Assembly (NCBI GenBank): GCA_963708725.1 | Contig: CAVPTL010000009.1 | Span: forward strand, 1 to 64,000 | DNA: 64,000 bases | Reading direction: 5' to 3' | DNA from: CAVPTL01 sp963708725 | Lineage (GTDB): Bacteria > Actinomycetota > Thermoleophilia > Gaiellales > JAICJC01 | Shown: piece by piece, positions 7,285 to 16,639 of the stretch | How the letters are laid out: every line of letters begins with the position of its first letter | Numbering within the stretch: position 1 is the first letter of the stretch | The notes under the pieces: model-generated | The model's database searches: none | What the model saw: the letters and a program-made list of their open reading frames with translations, nothing else | What the model was told of the DNA's origin: nothing | Made by a program: the position numbers and the translations under genes

Positions 7285-9601
7285 CTACTTCGAGACCCTG
7301 TGTAACCGGGTGTGAGTCTGCGTCCTTCCACCGGGCCCGACGGCGGTGACCCGACAACCGACGAGGTGCTTGAGCGAGGTTGCGGGAAGCCGATACGTCG
7401 ACTTGGTCGCGTTCTTGATCGGCGTCAGCCCGTTCTTTCCGGGCGCGGTTTTCAAGAGCCACTGGTACTGGAAGCTTTTCGATCGCGCCCATCGTCCCGG
7501 TTTACACGTCAGGAGCTTGCCGGGCTTGACTGTGCCAGTGAGGCTCGGGGCGACGAGGCTACTGGGGGCCGGAACCATGCGCCAGACTCCCCCTCCGGTT
7601 GGCGCGCTTACCGAGGCCAACAGAGGCTCTGAGGCGGATTGGGCCGGGGGAAACACGATGCTCAGCACTCCTATGCCCCACATACCAGGGTTTCGCTGCG
7701 CCCAGGTATCCCCACCATCGCGGCTTACGTAAAGACCACCGTACTGCGTGCCCGCAAACACGTTGTCAGGATCGTCGGGATCGACTGCGATCGCGACAAT
7801 GTCGCCCGCTTGCTGCGAGTTCGCGATCACCACCGTTGTCCACGTCTGCCCACCGTCCTCACTGCGGGACACGCGACTTTCCCCGTCGCCGGTGTAGATA
7901 ACAGATGGGTTCGGCCCAAAGGCGATCGCGGTCGCCGCTACCAAAGGTAGTTCACCCCACGTGACGCCCCAGTCGTGGCTTATGAAGGTGCGGCCAGATG
8001 GCGGCGCGTCCACGGTAGTGAGCATCGTTCCGGTGGCCTGATCGATCGCCAGTGCGTCGGATTGCCACCCGACGGGCCCTATCGGCGACCAGCTGCCTCC
8101 GCCGTCTTCCGTGGTGAAGATCGCAGAAGGGACAGGGCCACCGTTGAATCCAGCGGCTGTGAGATACAGAACGTTTGGGCTGCCTTGTCTGGCTGTGATT
8201 TTGGTGTAGCGCATACGCGGCAATTCGCCACTCGCATCCGTCCAGGTAGCGCCGCCGTCGCTGCTGCGAATGACGGTGGTGTCTGGGTCGACCGTCTGGA
8301 AAAGCTCTTGGAGTGCGTAGACGGTGCCGTCGGAAGTCACGGCGACATCCGTTATGCGCGGGTGGTGCGCGATATCGAGAGGGTCGCGAACTCCAGCCTG
8401 CAGTTCTTCCCAGTGCCCGCCACCATCGTCTGTGCGATAGAGGTCATCCGCCTCGGTCGCGTAAGCAACACCTGGATTCGAGGGGTCGAGGGCGATCCGC
8501 GTTGGTGCCCCGATGGTCAACCCGTTGTTGCTCTCGTGCCACGAGTTGCCTCCATCCGTCGAAACGGACACACCGGTGATAGTAAACGAATAGAGATGAC
8601 CCGGTGACGTGGGGTCGAGTACGAGGCCGTCGCCCTCTATGCTCGGAGGCGCCGACAACATCGTCCACGTAATGCCACCGTCGTCACTCGTGGCGAAATA
8701 GGTGTACGAGTAGCCTCCCGGACGGTCGAACGCAGGCACCATGTGGGAACCAGCGATGTACCAACGGTTCGGATCTGTCGGTGATATGGAGATTCTCAAT
8801 GGCGTGTCATCGATGGCGGTCGGACTTCCCTCGGGGGTGAACGTCGCCCCGTTGTCTGTTGAAACCTCTATCGCTTCGTGCCCCGTACTGGTCAGGTAGA
8901 CGTTCGACGGATTGCCGGGATCGAAGTTTAACAACGGCCCACCGGTAGGTGGTCGGAGTCCACGAAGCGCCACCGTCCTCCGACCTCAACACGCCGTCGG
9001 GATCGGTATGGATGAACACGGTCGCCCCGTCTTGGGGATTGGCGTCAACGCCTACCACGTCCTGCTCGTCGAGTTGCGTGCCCGACCAGTTCATGCCGTC
9101 GGTCGTCCAAGCCACTCCAAAGTATTCGATCGACACGTACGTGCGCCGCGTTGCCCCACCGCCGAATGACACTCCAGTGATCGGGACTGCGGAGAAATCC
9201 CTCATAGTCGAGGAGGTAACAATTTCAAGTGGCACACGAGTCCACGACGCGGCGCCATCCATGCTCCGAAACAGCCCTTCATCGGTGGCCGCGTACAGCG
9301 TCGACGGGTCGCGGGGATCGATCTCGAGGTCATTGATGAACGGGCCGTCCAACCCGTTGTTCATGACTGCCCAGGTAGCCCCGCCGTTCAACGTCTTGTA
9401 AACACCAAAGTGCCCGCGGGCGTACGCGACCCCTGAGTGCGAGGGGTCAACCACAAGTCCAGTCACCTGCCCGCCGAACGGACCATTGGTTGTCCAGTCA
9501 CCCGGGTCAGCTTCGGCACTCGGCGCGACGAGAAGGGCACAGGCCAGGGCGATGACCGCAAGCGTGGCCAACCGGAGTGCGCGAGGGGGGTTCGGGAGCA
9601 C
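7285..9601 (-). pseudogene. Secreted BNR/sortilin-type beta-propeller protein, one frameshift
   Basis: About 770 residues in two overlapping frames. The 5' frame carries a signal peptide (RLATLAVIALACALLVAPSAEA) and repeats such as LNGGATW, MDGAASW and EDGGASW. The 3' frame continues with LLNFDPGNPSNVYLTSTG, STDNGATF, SDDGGITW and more. These Asp-box (S-x-D-x-G-x-T-W) repeats form sialidase-like or Vps10-like propellers. The C-terminus (PSLTGTVKPGKLLTC to VGCRVTAVGPGG) is an Ig-like domain frequent in Thermoleophilia exported proteins. One shift near 8932-8941 joins the frames. Start is uncertain: GTG at 9601 gives a normal signal peptide, TTG at 9643 a longer one. The gene fills the segment between the exact tRNA-Ser repeats, so it is likely cargo. 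A sequencing indel is an alternative to decay. Confidence 0.75.
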
Positions 9602-9807
9602 AGTCTCAGCATGTGCGATACCCCACCAACTGTCTATGCTCAATCGGCGACCACGCCGAGCCCCGCGGCGACAGCTTCTCAGGCAGCGTGATCGGGGTGC
9701 GACTGTTGGGCCATGGTCGTCCTGGCCAGTAAGACTCGTTGGTCGTACTGACCAGGATCACTCAGTCCGCCCTCACCAGTCGGCCTGTCGCTGGAGCATG
9801 GGAGGGC

Positions 9808-9822
9808 TTGAGCTCCGCTCAA
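9808..9822 (-). terminator. Hairpin 30 bases downstream of tRNA-Ser
   Basis: A perfect 6-bp stem, TTGAGC/GCTCAA with a three-base loop, lies 30 bases beyond the 3' end of tRNA-Ser on its strand. There is no clear U tract, so a role in ending or processing the tRNA transcript is only possible. The rest of 9602-9851 shows no gene. Confidence 0.3.
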
Positions 9823-9851
9823 CCATGGGGTTTTGAGGCCTGTGGAGCGAG

Positions 9852-9941
9852 CGGCGGGGGTGGGATTCGAACCCACGAATGACCTTGACGGCCATTGCCG
9901 GTTTTCAAGACCGGTGCGTTCAACCGCTCCGCCACCCCGCC
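9852..9941 (-). tRNA. tRNA-Ser(UGA)
   Basis: 90-nt class II tRNA. The acceptor arms GGCGGGG (plus complement at 9935-9941) and CCCCGCC (9853-9859) pair fully; discriminator G at 9852. The anticodon loop CTTGAAA has anticodon TGA (UCA codons). The long variable arm and the T arm GTGGG-TTCGAAT-CCCAC are as expected for serine. CCA is not encoded. Its 3' 61 bases are duplicated at 7094 and, degenerate, at 6121, marking it as an integration target. Confidence 0.97.
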
Positions 9942-9980
9942 GGACGGCCTGAGAATACCTGCAGGAGGTTCTGACATATC

Positions 9981-10382
9981 GTGCAGCCCATGGCCGAGAG
10001 CGTCCGTATCGACAAGTGGCTGTGGGCGGCGCGATTCTTCAAGACTCGCGCCAAGGCGACGGAGGCTGTCTCCGGCGGCCGAGTTCGCCTCGACGGGGAG
10101 GGCGTGAAGCCGGCGAGACATGTCCGCCGCGCTGACGTCGTCCAGGTGACCGTCGGCGACACCGACTGGACGGTGGTGGTACTCGACCTCGCGGAGAAAC
10201 GTGGTTCGGCCGAGACTGCGGCGGCGCTCTACAAGGAGACCGACGAATCGATCGCCGCCCGCGCGCGTGCCGACGAAAAACGCCGGTTGTCGGCCGCTCC
10301 CGGCGCCCGGGCCGGTGGGCCGCGGCCGACAAAGTACGATCGGCGGCGGATGGATGCTCTCCGTCGCGGCCGGGGAAGTTGA
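9981..10382 (+). CDS. hslR: S4-domain RNA-binding protein, Hsp15 family
   Basis: 133 residues. SVRIDKWLWAARFFKTRAKA begins the S4 RNA-binding fold and VRLDGEGVKPARHVRRADVV continues it. The basic tail (EKRRLSAAPG, KYDRRRMDALRRGRG) matches the Hsp15/YrfH family, which binds 50S subunits carrying stalled nascent chains and helps rescue them. GTG at 9981 is taken because AGGAGG lies about 12 bases upstream; ATG at 9990 gives the more typical N-terminus MAESVRIDK and cannot be excluded. It stands alone, divergent from tRNA-Ser. Confidence 0.88.
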   Translation: MQPMAESVRIDKWLWAARFFKTRAKATEAVSGGRVRLDGEGVKPARHVRRADVVQVTVGDTDWTVVVLDLAEKRGSAETAAALYKETDESIAARARADEKRRLSAAPGARAGGPRPTKYDRRRMDALRRGRGS

Positions 10383-10413
10383 AGCTCGGCGTCCTCGCAT
10401 ATGGTGTAGCCGA

Positions 10414-11511
10414 ATGAGCGAGCTCCCCATCGTCCACGCGTCCGGCAGCCCGTATCAACGCGGACGGATCATCGGCGCCGCACTCGCCGACGGCCACCAG
10501 CGATCGGCCGAGTTCACCCGCCGGTATTGTCGCCGCCACGGCCTGTCCGACCGCGATCTCGAGCCGCTGGTGGCGCCGTATCTGGCCGCTGCGCGGACGG
10601 CTGTGCCGCGGCTCGTTGCCCACATCGAGGGCGTGGCCGAGGGGGCCGGGCTGCCGTTCACCGACGTCTTCGCGGTCAACTGCTTCGAGGAGATCTGGGC
10701 CGTGCTCGAGGGCATGGTTGCCCCGCCCGACGGTGTGACCGTCGCCGAGGCGCCCGCGCCGACTGCGGTGGAGCGTTGCACCGATTTCGCGATCTCCGCG
10801 CCGGGCACGACCATCCTTGCCCACAACGAGCAGTGGTATGCCGGCGACGACGGCGGTGTCGCGATCCTGGTCGAGCGCCCCGACTCCGACGCCGAGGTCG
10901 CGACCGTGGCACCGGCCGCGGTCGGCACGCTCCCGCTCGTGGGGATGAATGCCCGCGGTGGTGCGCTGGGGCTGATGTCGCTGTCGGGGGCCGACGAGCG
11001 GATCGGGGTGCCGCGGGCGCTGCTCGGCCGCGACGGGGTCGAGGCCGTCGACCGCGCCGATGCCATCCGCCGGGCGACGCGACCCCACCGCGCCGGTGGC
11101 TACAGCTACATGTACGCATTCCGCGGCGGCGACACCTTCACGCTCGAGGTGACCGCGACCCGTGACGCCGTCATCGAGTGCCCGGCTCACACCAACCACG
11201 CGCTTGACGGCGCCATGGCCGAGGTGGCCGAGTCACCTTCGGACGGCAGTCGCTCACGTCTGGCCCGGACGCACGCCTTACTCGAGAATGAGCCGCCCGC
11301 GACGGCGCAGGACGCCATGCGGATGCTCTCCGATCACGGCGCCGAGGGTCAGGACATCTGCGTTCATCCCGATCCCGCGCTGGGCGAGGAAGCGTCGGCG
11401 ATCCAGTTCGGGATGGTCTGCGACGTCGAAGCCGGCGTGATGTGGATCGCGCCCGGCCAGCCCTGCAGCACTCCGTTTCAGGAACTGACGCTCGCCGACT
11501 TGCTGGGCTGA
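10414..11511 (+). CDS. C45-family autoproteolytic acyltransferase/hydrolase
   Basis: 365 residues related to acyl-CoA:isopenicillin-N acyltransferase and other C45 (Ntn-hydrolase) enzymes. The likely self-cleavage site and nucleophile is the Cys in VERCTDFAI (near residue 127), followed by the conserved ILAHNEQWY. The preceding alpha segment (SPYQRGRIIGAALADGHQ, CFEEIWAVLEGM) matches the family pro-region. Cleavage would yield alpha and beta chains hydrolysing or transferring acyl groups on amides; the substrate is unknown. ATG at 10414 lies eight bases below TATGGT (10400-10405), so the mRNA is probably leaderless. The last 34 bases overlap the convergent amine oxidase gene. Confidence 0.85.
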   Translation: MSELPIVHASGSPYQRGRIIGAALADGHQRSAEFTRRYCRRHGLSDRDLEPLVAPYLAAARTAVPRLVAHIEGVAEGAGLPFTDVFAVNCFEEIWAVLEGMVAPPDGVTVAEAPAPTAVERCTDFAISAPGTTILAHNEQWYAGDDGGVAILVERPDSDAEVATVAPAAVGTLPLVGMNARGGALGLMSLSGADERIGVPRALLGRDGVEAVDRADAIRRATRPHRAGGYSYMYAFRGGDTFTLEVTATRDAVIECPAHTNHALDGAMAEVAESPSDGSRSRLARTHALLENEPPATAQDAMRMLSDHGAEGQDICVHPDPALGEEASAIQFGMVCDVEAGVMWIAPGQPCSTPFQELTLADLLG

Positions 11512-12743
11512 GAATCGATGATGTGCCGGGCTGCCCGCGCGCCGCTGATCAACGCCCCCTCGAACCAGCCGGCTTCTTTGCTCGAGACATCGGATCCCGC
11601 GAAGACGAGCCGGCCGATCGGCGCAAATCGGGATGGATCGACGAGATCGGCGTTGCCCGCCGGGGCGGTGAGCCAGGTGCCGCTGGAGGCGGGGTCGGCG
11701 ATCCAGTCGTGGCTTTTCCAGTCAACGAGTTCCGCCTCCGGGTAGAACGCGGTGAGCGCCCGTTCCACGTGGCCACGATCGCCCGTATCGAAGCTCGCGT
11801 CTTCCCAGCCAAACCCGACCACGAGCGTGAGTCCATCCTGCTCGGCGTCGGCGTAGAGCCAGTTCAGCCCCGGGCCGATACCGACGGCAATCCCATGGGG
11901 AGCGACATTTCGGGTGAGCATCAACACCTTCACCGCGGCGCCCGCATTCGCGCCGGCCGCCTCTGCGGTGCGGCTCGGAAGCTCCGGTGTGAACTCGATC
12001 GCCGGCAGGCAGTTGATCGGGACCGCGATCACCACGGCACGAGCGGCAAGCGTTTCGCCCGACGCGGTGGTAACCGTGACCGAATCCGGGGTGTGAGCGA
12101 CGCTGGTCACCGTCGTTTGCAGACGCACGTCAACCGATCCGGCCAGTGCGGCGGCGAGACTGCTCCAGCCCGTTACGGGTCCGTGTGCGAGGCACGTGAC
12201 GAGCCCGGCGAGGCCGCCGTGGCCCTCGATCGCCGCCAGCGCATCGATCACCGCCCCGCGTTCGGGTGGCGAGCCGCCCATCAGCTGATACCAGCCGAGC
12301 AGGAAGTCACGAAGCGCGGGGCTGGGGTCGAACCGCGCGACGTAGTCGGCGGCGGACATGTTGGCCACCTCGTGATCGGGTGCTCGCGCGTCGAGAGCCA
12401 CCTGGGTCAGCGCCCGTTCCAACGCGTTCACCTCTTCCCACGGCACCGGCAGGCCGTGCCGCAGTTGCCCGTCGGTGAGCCAGCGTGCATGCACCACCTC
12501 GGGGAAGTCGCGAACACCCAGTCCGTAGCGATCGAGTTCGGCTCGTACCTCTGTGTGCTCGGGCGTGAACCACGAGCCACCGAGTTCGACCAACCGACCG
12601 CCCAGCTCGGTGGTGTAGCCGCGCCCGCCGACCCGATCGCGAGCCTCGAGCACGGTCGCGCTCAGCCCCGCCTGCTGCAGGTCGCGGGCGGCGCGCAGGC
12701 CGGCGAGGCCGGCTCCCACCACGATCACGTCGACGGTGGTCAT
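11478..12743 (-). CDS. Flavin-containing amine oxidase family protein
   Basis: 421 residues. The N-terminus VIVVGAGLAGLRAARDLQ is the FAD dinucleotide motif, followed by LEARDRVGGRGYT and GGSWFTPEHT. Near the C-terminus LVFAGSDVSSKEAGWFEGAL is the second FAD-binding stretch of monoamine-oxidase-type enzymes. They oxidise primary or secondary amines with release of peroxide; the substrate is not determined. The cysteine that carries covalent flavin in eukaryotic MAO is not evident. A TAGGCT box nine bases before the ATG suggests a leaderless transcript. The 3' end overlaps the C45 gene tail to tail by 34 bases. Confidence 0.88.
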   Translation of the reverse strand: MTTVDVIVVGAGLAGLRAARDLQQAGLSATVLEARDRVGGRGYTTELGGRLVELGGSWFTPEHTEVRAELDRYGLGVRDFPEVVHARWLTDGQLRHGLPVPWEEVNALERALTQVALDARAPDHEVANMSAADYVARFDPSPALRDFLLGWYQLMGGSPPERGAVIDALAAIEGHGGLAGLVTCLAHGPVTGWSSLAAALAGSVDVRLQTTVTSVAHTPDSVTVTTASGETLAARAVVIAVPINCLPAIEFTPELPSRTAEAAGANAGAAVKVLMLTRNVAPHGIAVGIGPGLNWLYADAEQDGLTLVVGFGWEDASFDTGDRGHVERALTAFYPEAELVDWKSHDWIADPASSGTWLTAPAGNADLVDPSRFAPIGRLVFAGSDVSSKEAGWFEGALISGARAARHIIDSQPSKSASVSS

Positions 12744-12848
12744 AGGTTGAGAAGCCTACGCATCTGGGGACGTTGCGGTGATGCCGACCCTCACCATCAT
12801 CATCGTGAAGGTCGAGGCGGCCCTGCGCCCTCTTCGTGCAGCAGTTGC

Positions 12849-14501
12849 CTAGACGCCGTCGGAGCTCGACTGGGACGACGCCTGCTCGGCCAGCCGATCG
12901 GATGCCAGGCCCTTGGCTGCGCCGTGGACATCGGCGATGCCCGTGACCGCCGTCAGAAAGTCGGGGCCTGACAGCGCGTACAGGCTGGCGTCGGTCCTGG
13001 CGGTGACGGTGGCGGTGCGCGGTGTGTCGTTGAGAAGTGCGATCTCGCCGAAGCCCTCGCCCCGTCCCAGCTCGGTGGCAAACCCCGTCGCAGTCGTCAC
13101 GGCCACCTCGCCTTCGGCCACCATGTAGAACAGGTCGCCGGGCTCGCCCTCGGTGATCACGACCTCGCCGGCGGGGAAGTGGTGGGGCTCCATCGCCCGC
13201 GCGACGCTTTCGAGCTCGGGCGGTGGCAGTGGGCGAAACAGTGCCATCGACCGCAACAGCCCGATCTGAACGATCGGCACCGTCGCGCGGGCGTCGGCAC
13301 CGAGAATCGCGGGCAGCAGCGCGAGCACGATCAGCGGCATGATCGCGCCGACGCCGACGATCGCGAGCGTGTTGCCACCGATTCCGACCAGGGCGGAGAC
13401 CAGTACCGAGCCGACCGCCAGGCCGAGCATGTCGACGGCTTCGAGCACCCCGAAGATGCGGCCCAGCACCATCGGCGAGCCGGTGCGCTGGAGCAGCGTG
13501 CGGCCCGACACGTCGAACAGGCTGCGACCGATGCTGGACGCGACCAGCAGTGCGATCGTGATCCCGATCCTGGGCCACACTGCGATCAAGGCGATCGACG
13601 CGCCCATGAGGGCAGCGGCGAAGATCAGCGACGGTGCCAGACGGCGGCGGCCGACCAGTCCGAGGGTGACAAAGACCGCGAGCAGCCCGCCCGCGCCGAA
13701 GGCGGCGTTGAGGATGCCCACGCCCGACTCGCCCATCCCGAGCTCGCCCAGCGCGAGCACCACGAACAGCACGTCCATCGCACCCAGAAACAGTGACTGT
13801 GACGTGAGTACCGCGACCAGCATCGCCGTGCCGGGCTCGCCGATCAGCACCTTGAAGCCCTCGATCGCATCCCCGATCGGCGAGCCTGGATCGCTCGGCT
13901 CGACTGGCGGCAGGCTCCGGGTCAGCGGCAGCGCGGCCCACATCGCGATCAGCATCCCGACCGCAAATACGGCGATCACGCCGCCGGGGCCTGCAAAGCT
14001 GATCATCACCGCGGCGATCAGCGGCCCGACCACGATTCCCGCGCTCTCGATCCAGCCGAGCGCAGCGTTACCGGCGGTCAGCTCGTCCGGGCTGTGAACC
14101 GCGGCGGGTAGGAGCACGTTCACGGTCGGTCGGGTGAGGTTGAAGGCGGGTGCCGCCAGGATCGCCAGGGCGTACACGAGTGGGGTGGGGGCGTGGGCGA
14201 TCAGGGCCGCGGCGAGCAGGCCCATGCCAATCGCCTGGGCGGCATAGCCTGCGACCAGAACCTTGCCGGGCTGGTGGCGGTCGGCGAACGTGGAGAGGAT
14301 CGGTGCGAAAAAGACGCACGGCGCGAGCTGGGCAAACGCGAGCAGGCCACTCGCGGTGGCGCCGCCATGGGCATAGGCGTACACGAGGATCGCGATCCAC
14401 TCGCCGTACTCCGCGCTGTTGAAGAGTGCGAAGCCGATGCCCGTGCGGCGAAGCGACGGGTTACGCCCAAGCTTCGCAAGTGGCTGGAGCCGGCTCAGCA
14501 C
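12849..14501 (-). CDS. MFS transporter with C-terminal cyclic-nucleotide-binding domain
   Basis: 550-residue fusion. Residues 1 to about 400 are an MFS_3/enterobactin-exporter-like transporter with many hydrophobic helices (TGIGFALFNSAEYGEWIAIL, ALIAVWPRIGITIALLVASS). Residues about 415-535 are a cNMP-binding domain: FRPLPPPELESVARAM, FPAGEVVITEGEPGDLFYMV, and the phosphate-binding cassette GFGEIALLNDTPRTATVTA. Both the Glu and the Arg that bind the cyclic phosphate are present, so ligand binding is plausible. The natural reading is a transporter gated or tuned by cAMP or cGMP. GTG at 14501 lies nine bases after the serS stop, so it is probably the last gene of the cytochrome c/HAD/serS operon. 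Confidence 0.9.
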   Translation of the reverse strand: MLSRLQPLAKLGRNPSLRRTGIGFALFNSAEYGEWIAILVYAYAHGGATASGLLAFAQLAPCVFFAPILSTFADRHQPGKVLVAGYAAQAIGMGLLAAALIAHAPTPLVYALAILAAPAFNLTRPTVNVLLPAAVHSPDELTAGNAALGWIESAGIVVGPLIAAVMISFAGPGGVIAVFAVGMLIAMWAALPLTRSLPPVEPSDPGSPIGDAIEGFKVLIGEPGTAMLVAVLTSQSLFLGAMDVLFVVLALGELGMGESGVGILNAAFGAGGLLAVFVTLGLVGRRRLAPSLIFAAALMGASIALIAVWPRIGITIALLVASSIGRSLFDVSGRTLLQRTGSPMVLGRIFGVLEAVDMLGLAVGSVLVSALVGIGGNTLAIVGVGAIMPLIVLALLPAILGADARATVPIVQIGLLRSMALFRPLPPPELESVARAMEPHHFPAGEVVITEGEPGDLFYMVAEGEVAVTTATGFATELGRGEGFGEIALLNDTPRTATVTARTDASLYALSGPDFLTAVTGIADVHGAAKGLASDRLAEQASSQSSSDGV

Positions 14502-14510
14502 CGGATCACT

Positions 14511-15803
14511 CTACAGAGAAGCCGGTGCGGCCTTCGGGCCGATGGTGGCAGGCGCGCCGAACTGATGGAGCACCGCCGGAGTCTCGATCGACCCGTCGGC
14601 CTGCTGACCGTATTCGATCAGCGCGAGCAGCGTCCGGCTCGATGTGATCGCCGTGCCGTTGAGCATGTGCACGAACTGGGTTTTGCCGTCCTCGTCTCGG
14701 AAGCGCGTGCCGAGCCGGCGGGCCTGATAGTCGGTGCAGTTCGAGCAGGAGGTCAGCTCGCGATAGCGCTCCTGCCCGGGCAGCCACACCTCGATGTCGA
14801 ACTTGCGCGCCGCTGACGCCCCGAGATCCCCGGCGGCGATGTTCACGACCCGGTAGTGGAAGCCGAGCTCCTGCGCGATCTCCTCCTCGATGCCGAGCAG
14901 CATCTCCTGCTCGTCCCAGGAGGTTTCCGGCAGGCAGTAGCTGAACATCTCGAGCTTGTTGAACTGGTGCACGCGAAAGATGCCGCGGGTGTCCTTGCCC
15001 GCCGCGCCGGCCTCACGCCGAAAACAGGTCGAATAGCCGACGTAGTGCAGCGGCAGCTCGGCGGCATCAAGGATGCGCTCGCCGATCAGCGACGCCAGCG
15101 GCACCTCGGCGGTACCCACCAGGAACAGCGGATCGGTCTCCAGGCCGTACACCTGGCCGCGGGCCTCCGGGAAGAAGCCGGTGCCGACCATCGCCTCCTC
15201 CTTCACCAGCACCGGAGGTACAACGGGCGTGAAGCCACGCGTATGCAGTTTGTCGAGCCCCCACTGCACGAGTGCGAACTCCAGCCGCACGAGGTCGCCG
15301 AGCAGGTAGTGAAAGCGACTGCCCGAGACGCGAGCGCCATCCTCGACGTCGATCAAACCCAGACCCTCGGCGCCGGCGATATCGAGATGGTCGCGCGGCG
15401 GGAACGAGAACTCGGGCTTTGAGCCGACGACGCGCTCGACCTCGGCCTGCTCGTCGGTATCGCCGATGGGCGCCGACGGGTGGGGGAGGTTCGGAATTGT
15501 GAGCATCAGCTCGGTCACCTCGGCCTCGACGGTCACGAGCTCGGCCTCGCTCTCGGCCTGCTCGGCCTTGAGCGCGGTCTGGGCGGCGATCTCGGCGGCG
15601 GCATCCTCGCCGCGCTGACGGGCCTCGGCGATCCCGCGGGCCGCTGCGTTTCGCTCCGCGCGGGTGGCTTCCACCCGCCCCAGCAACTCTCGCCGGCGGG
15701 CGTCCAGCGCGAGGAACTGGTCGACGCTCTCGCCGGCGCCACGCCGCGTGAGGGCCTCGCGCACACCGTCGGGGTCGGACCGGATCAGACGCTGGTCGAT
15801 CAT
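14511..15803 (-). CDS. serS: Seryl-tRNA synthetase
   Basis: 430 residues, the normal bacterial length. The N-terminal coiled-coil arm (RRELLGRVEATRAERNAAAR to about residue 110) contacts the tRNA-Ser variable arm. The class II catalytic core follows: FLVGTAEVPLASL, the motif-2 region CFRREAGAAGKDTRGIFRVH, ELTSCSNCTDYQARR, and motif 3 NGTAITSSRTLLALIE. It charges tRNA-Ser and the SelC precursor. The ATG at 15803 overlaps the HAD stop by four bases (ATGA), indicating translational coupling. Confidence 0.97.
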   Translation of the reverse strand: MIDQRLIRSDPDGVREALTRRGAGESVDQFLALDARRRELLGRVEATRAERNAAARGIAEARQRGEDAAAEIAAQTALKAEQAESEAELVTVEAEVTELMLTIPNLPHPSAPIGDTDEQAEVERVVGSKPEFSFPPRDHLDIAGAEGLGLIDVEDGARVSGSRFHYLLGDLVRLEFALVQWGLDKLHTRGFTPVVPPVLVKEEAMVGTGFFPEARGQVYGLETDPLFLVGTAEVPLASLIGERILDAAELPLHYVGYSTCFRREAGAAGKDTRGIFRVHQFNKLEMFSYCLPETSWDEQEMLLGIEEEIAQELGFHYRVVNIAAGDLGASAARKFDIEVWLPGQERYRELTSCSNCTDYQARRLGTRFRDEDGKTQFVHMLNGTAITSSRTLLALIEYGQQADGSIETPAVLHQFGAPATIGPKAAPASL

Positions 15804-16639
15804 GACCGCGAGTCTACTAACGCTTGGATGAACCGCGCGACCCCGTCGTCGTCCACGCTCGGCACTCGCCAGTCGGCATGCTCCACGAGCACCGGGTCGG
15901 CGTCGGCCACCGCAACCCCAAGGCCCGCGGTCTGCAGGAGCTCGACGTCGTTGGCGCCGTCGCCGAACCCGACCACGCCCGCTGGGGATATGCCCATCCG
16001 TTCGCACACGAACTCGAGCGCCGCACCTTTCGATACCCCAGGCTGTGCGATCTCGAGAAAGTACGGCAGCGATTTGGCGACAAACAGGGAGTGATCGAAC
16101 TGCTGGCGCAGGTCGACTTCCAGCCGATCGAGCGCCACCGGGTCGCCGACCACCACGATCTTGGTGGTCGGTTGGCTCAGCCACTCGAGCAGGTCGCCGA
16201 CGACGTGGGCTTCGAGCCGGGCGTGCGCGGCATACGTCAGCGCCTCCTCGTTGAGTGATTCCACGTACAGCTGGTCGTCGAGGTAGACGTTCATATGGAA
16301 GCCGTCGACCTGGATTGCGCGGATCACCCGCCGTGCGATGTCGACCTCGATCGGCTGGTGCAACAGCCACTCGCCGGTGACCGGGTCGGCGATCAGCGCG
16401 CCCTGATAACAGATCAGCGGAGCGGTGATCCCCAGCTCCAGCGCGTAGGGCCGCGCGGATGCAAACATCCGACCGGTCGCGATCATCGGGGTGATGCCGA
16501 CGCTGGCTGCGTCGAGCACGGCGGACACGAGCGCAGGGGAAAACTCGAGGCTGGTGGGCAGGATGGTGCGATCCATGTCCATCGCGATCCCCTGGACGGA
16601 GTGGGGGTCGAAGTCGGGTGGAAGGATGGGGTCGGTCAC
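15800..16639 (-). CDS. Cof-type HAD hydrolase
   Basis: 279 residues of the haloacid dehalogenase superfamily, Cof/IIB subfamily. Motif I is AMDMDRTILP, with the nucleophile and acid Asp pair. Motif II is the Thr of MIATGRMF. The Lys is probably in GVSKGAALEF, and motif IV is VGFGDGANDVELL. These are Mg-dependent phosphatases, often on sugar phosphates or cofactors such as PLP and FMN; the substrate is unknown. The GTG start at 16639 has AGGAGA about ten bases upstream and overlaps the cytochrome stop (GTGA). It sits between cytochrome c and serS in one coupled operon. Confidence 0.9.
   Translation of the reverse strand: MTDPILPPDFDPHSVQGIAMDMDRTILPTSLEFSPALVSAVLDAASVGITPMIATGRMFASARPYALELGITAPLICYQGALIADPVTGEWLLHQPIEVDIARRVIRAIQVDGFHMNVYLDDQLYVESLNEEALTYAAHARLEAHVVGDLLEWLSQPTTKIVVVGDPVALDRLEVDLRQQFDHSLFVAKSLPYFLEIAQPGVSKGAALEFVCERMGISPAGVVGFGDGANDVELLQTAGLGVAVADADPVLVEHADWRVPSVDDDGVARFIQALVDSRS

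Noticed and set aside
12307..13941. 544-codon open frame on the minus strand
   Set aside because: It is an out-of-frame shadow of the MFS-CNB and amine oxidase genes, with Arg/Gly/Ala-rich composition and no motifs.
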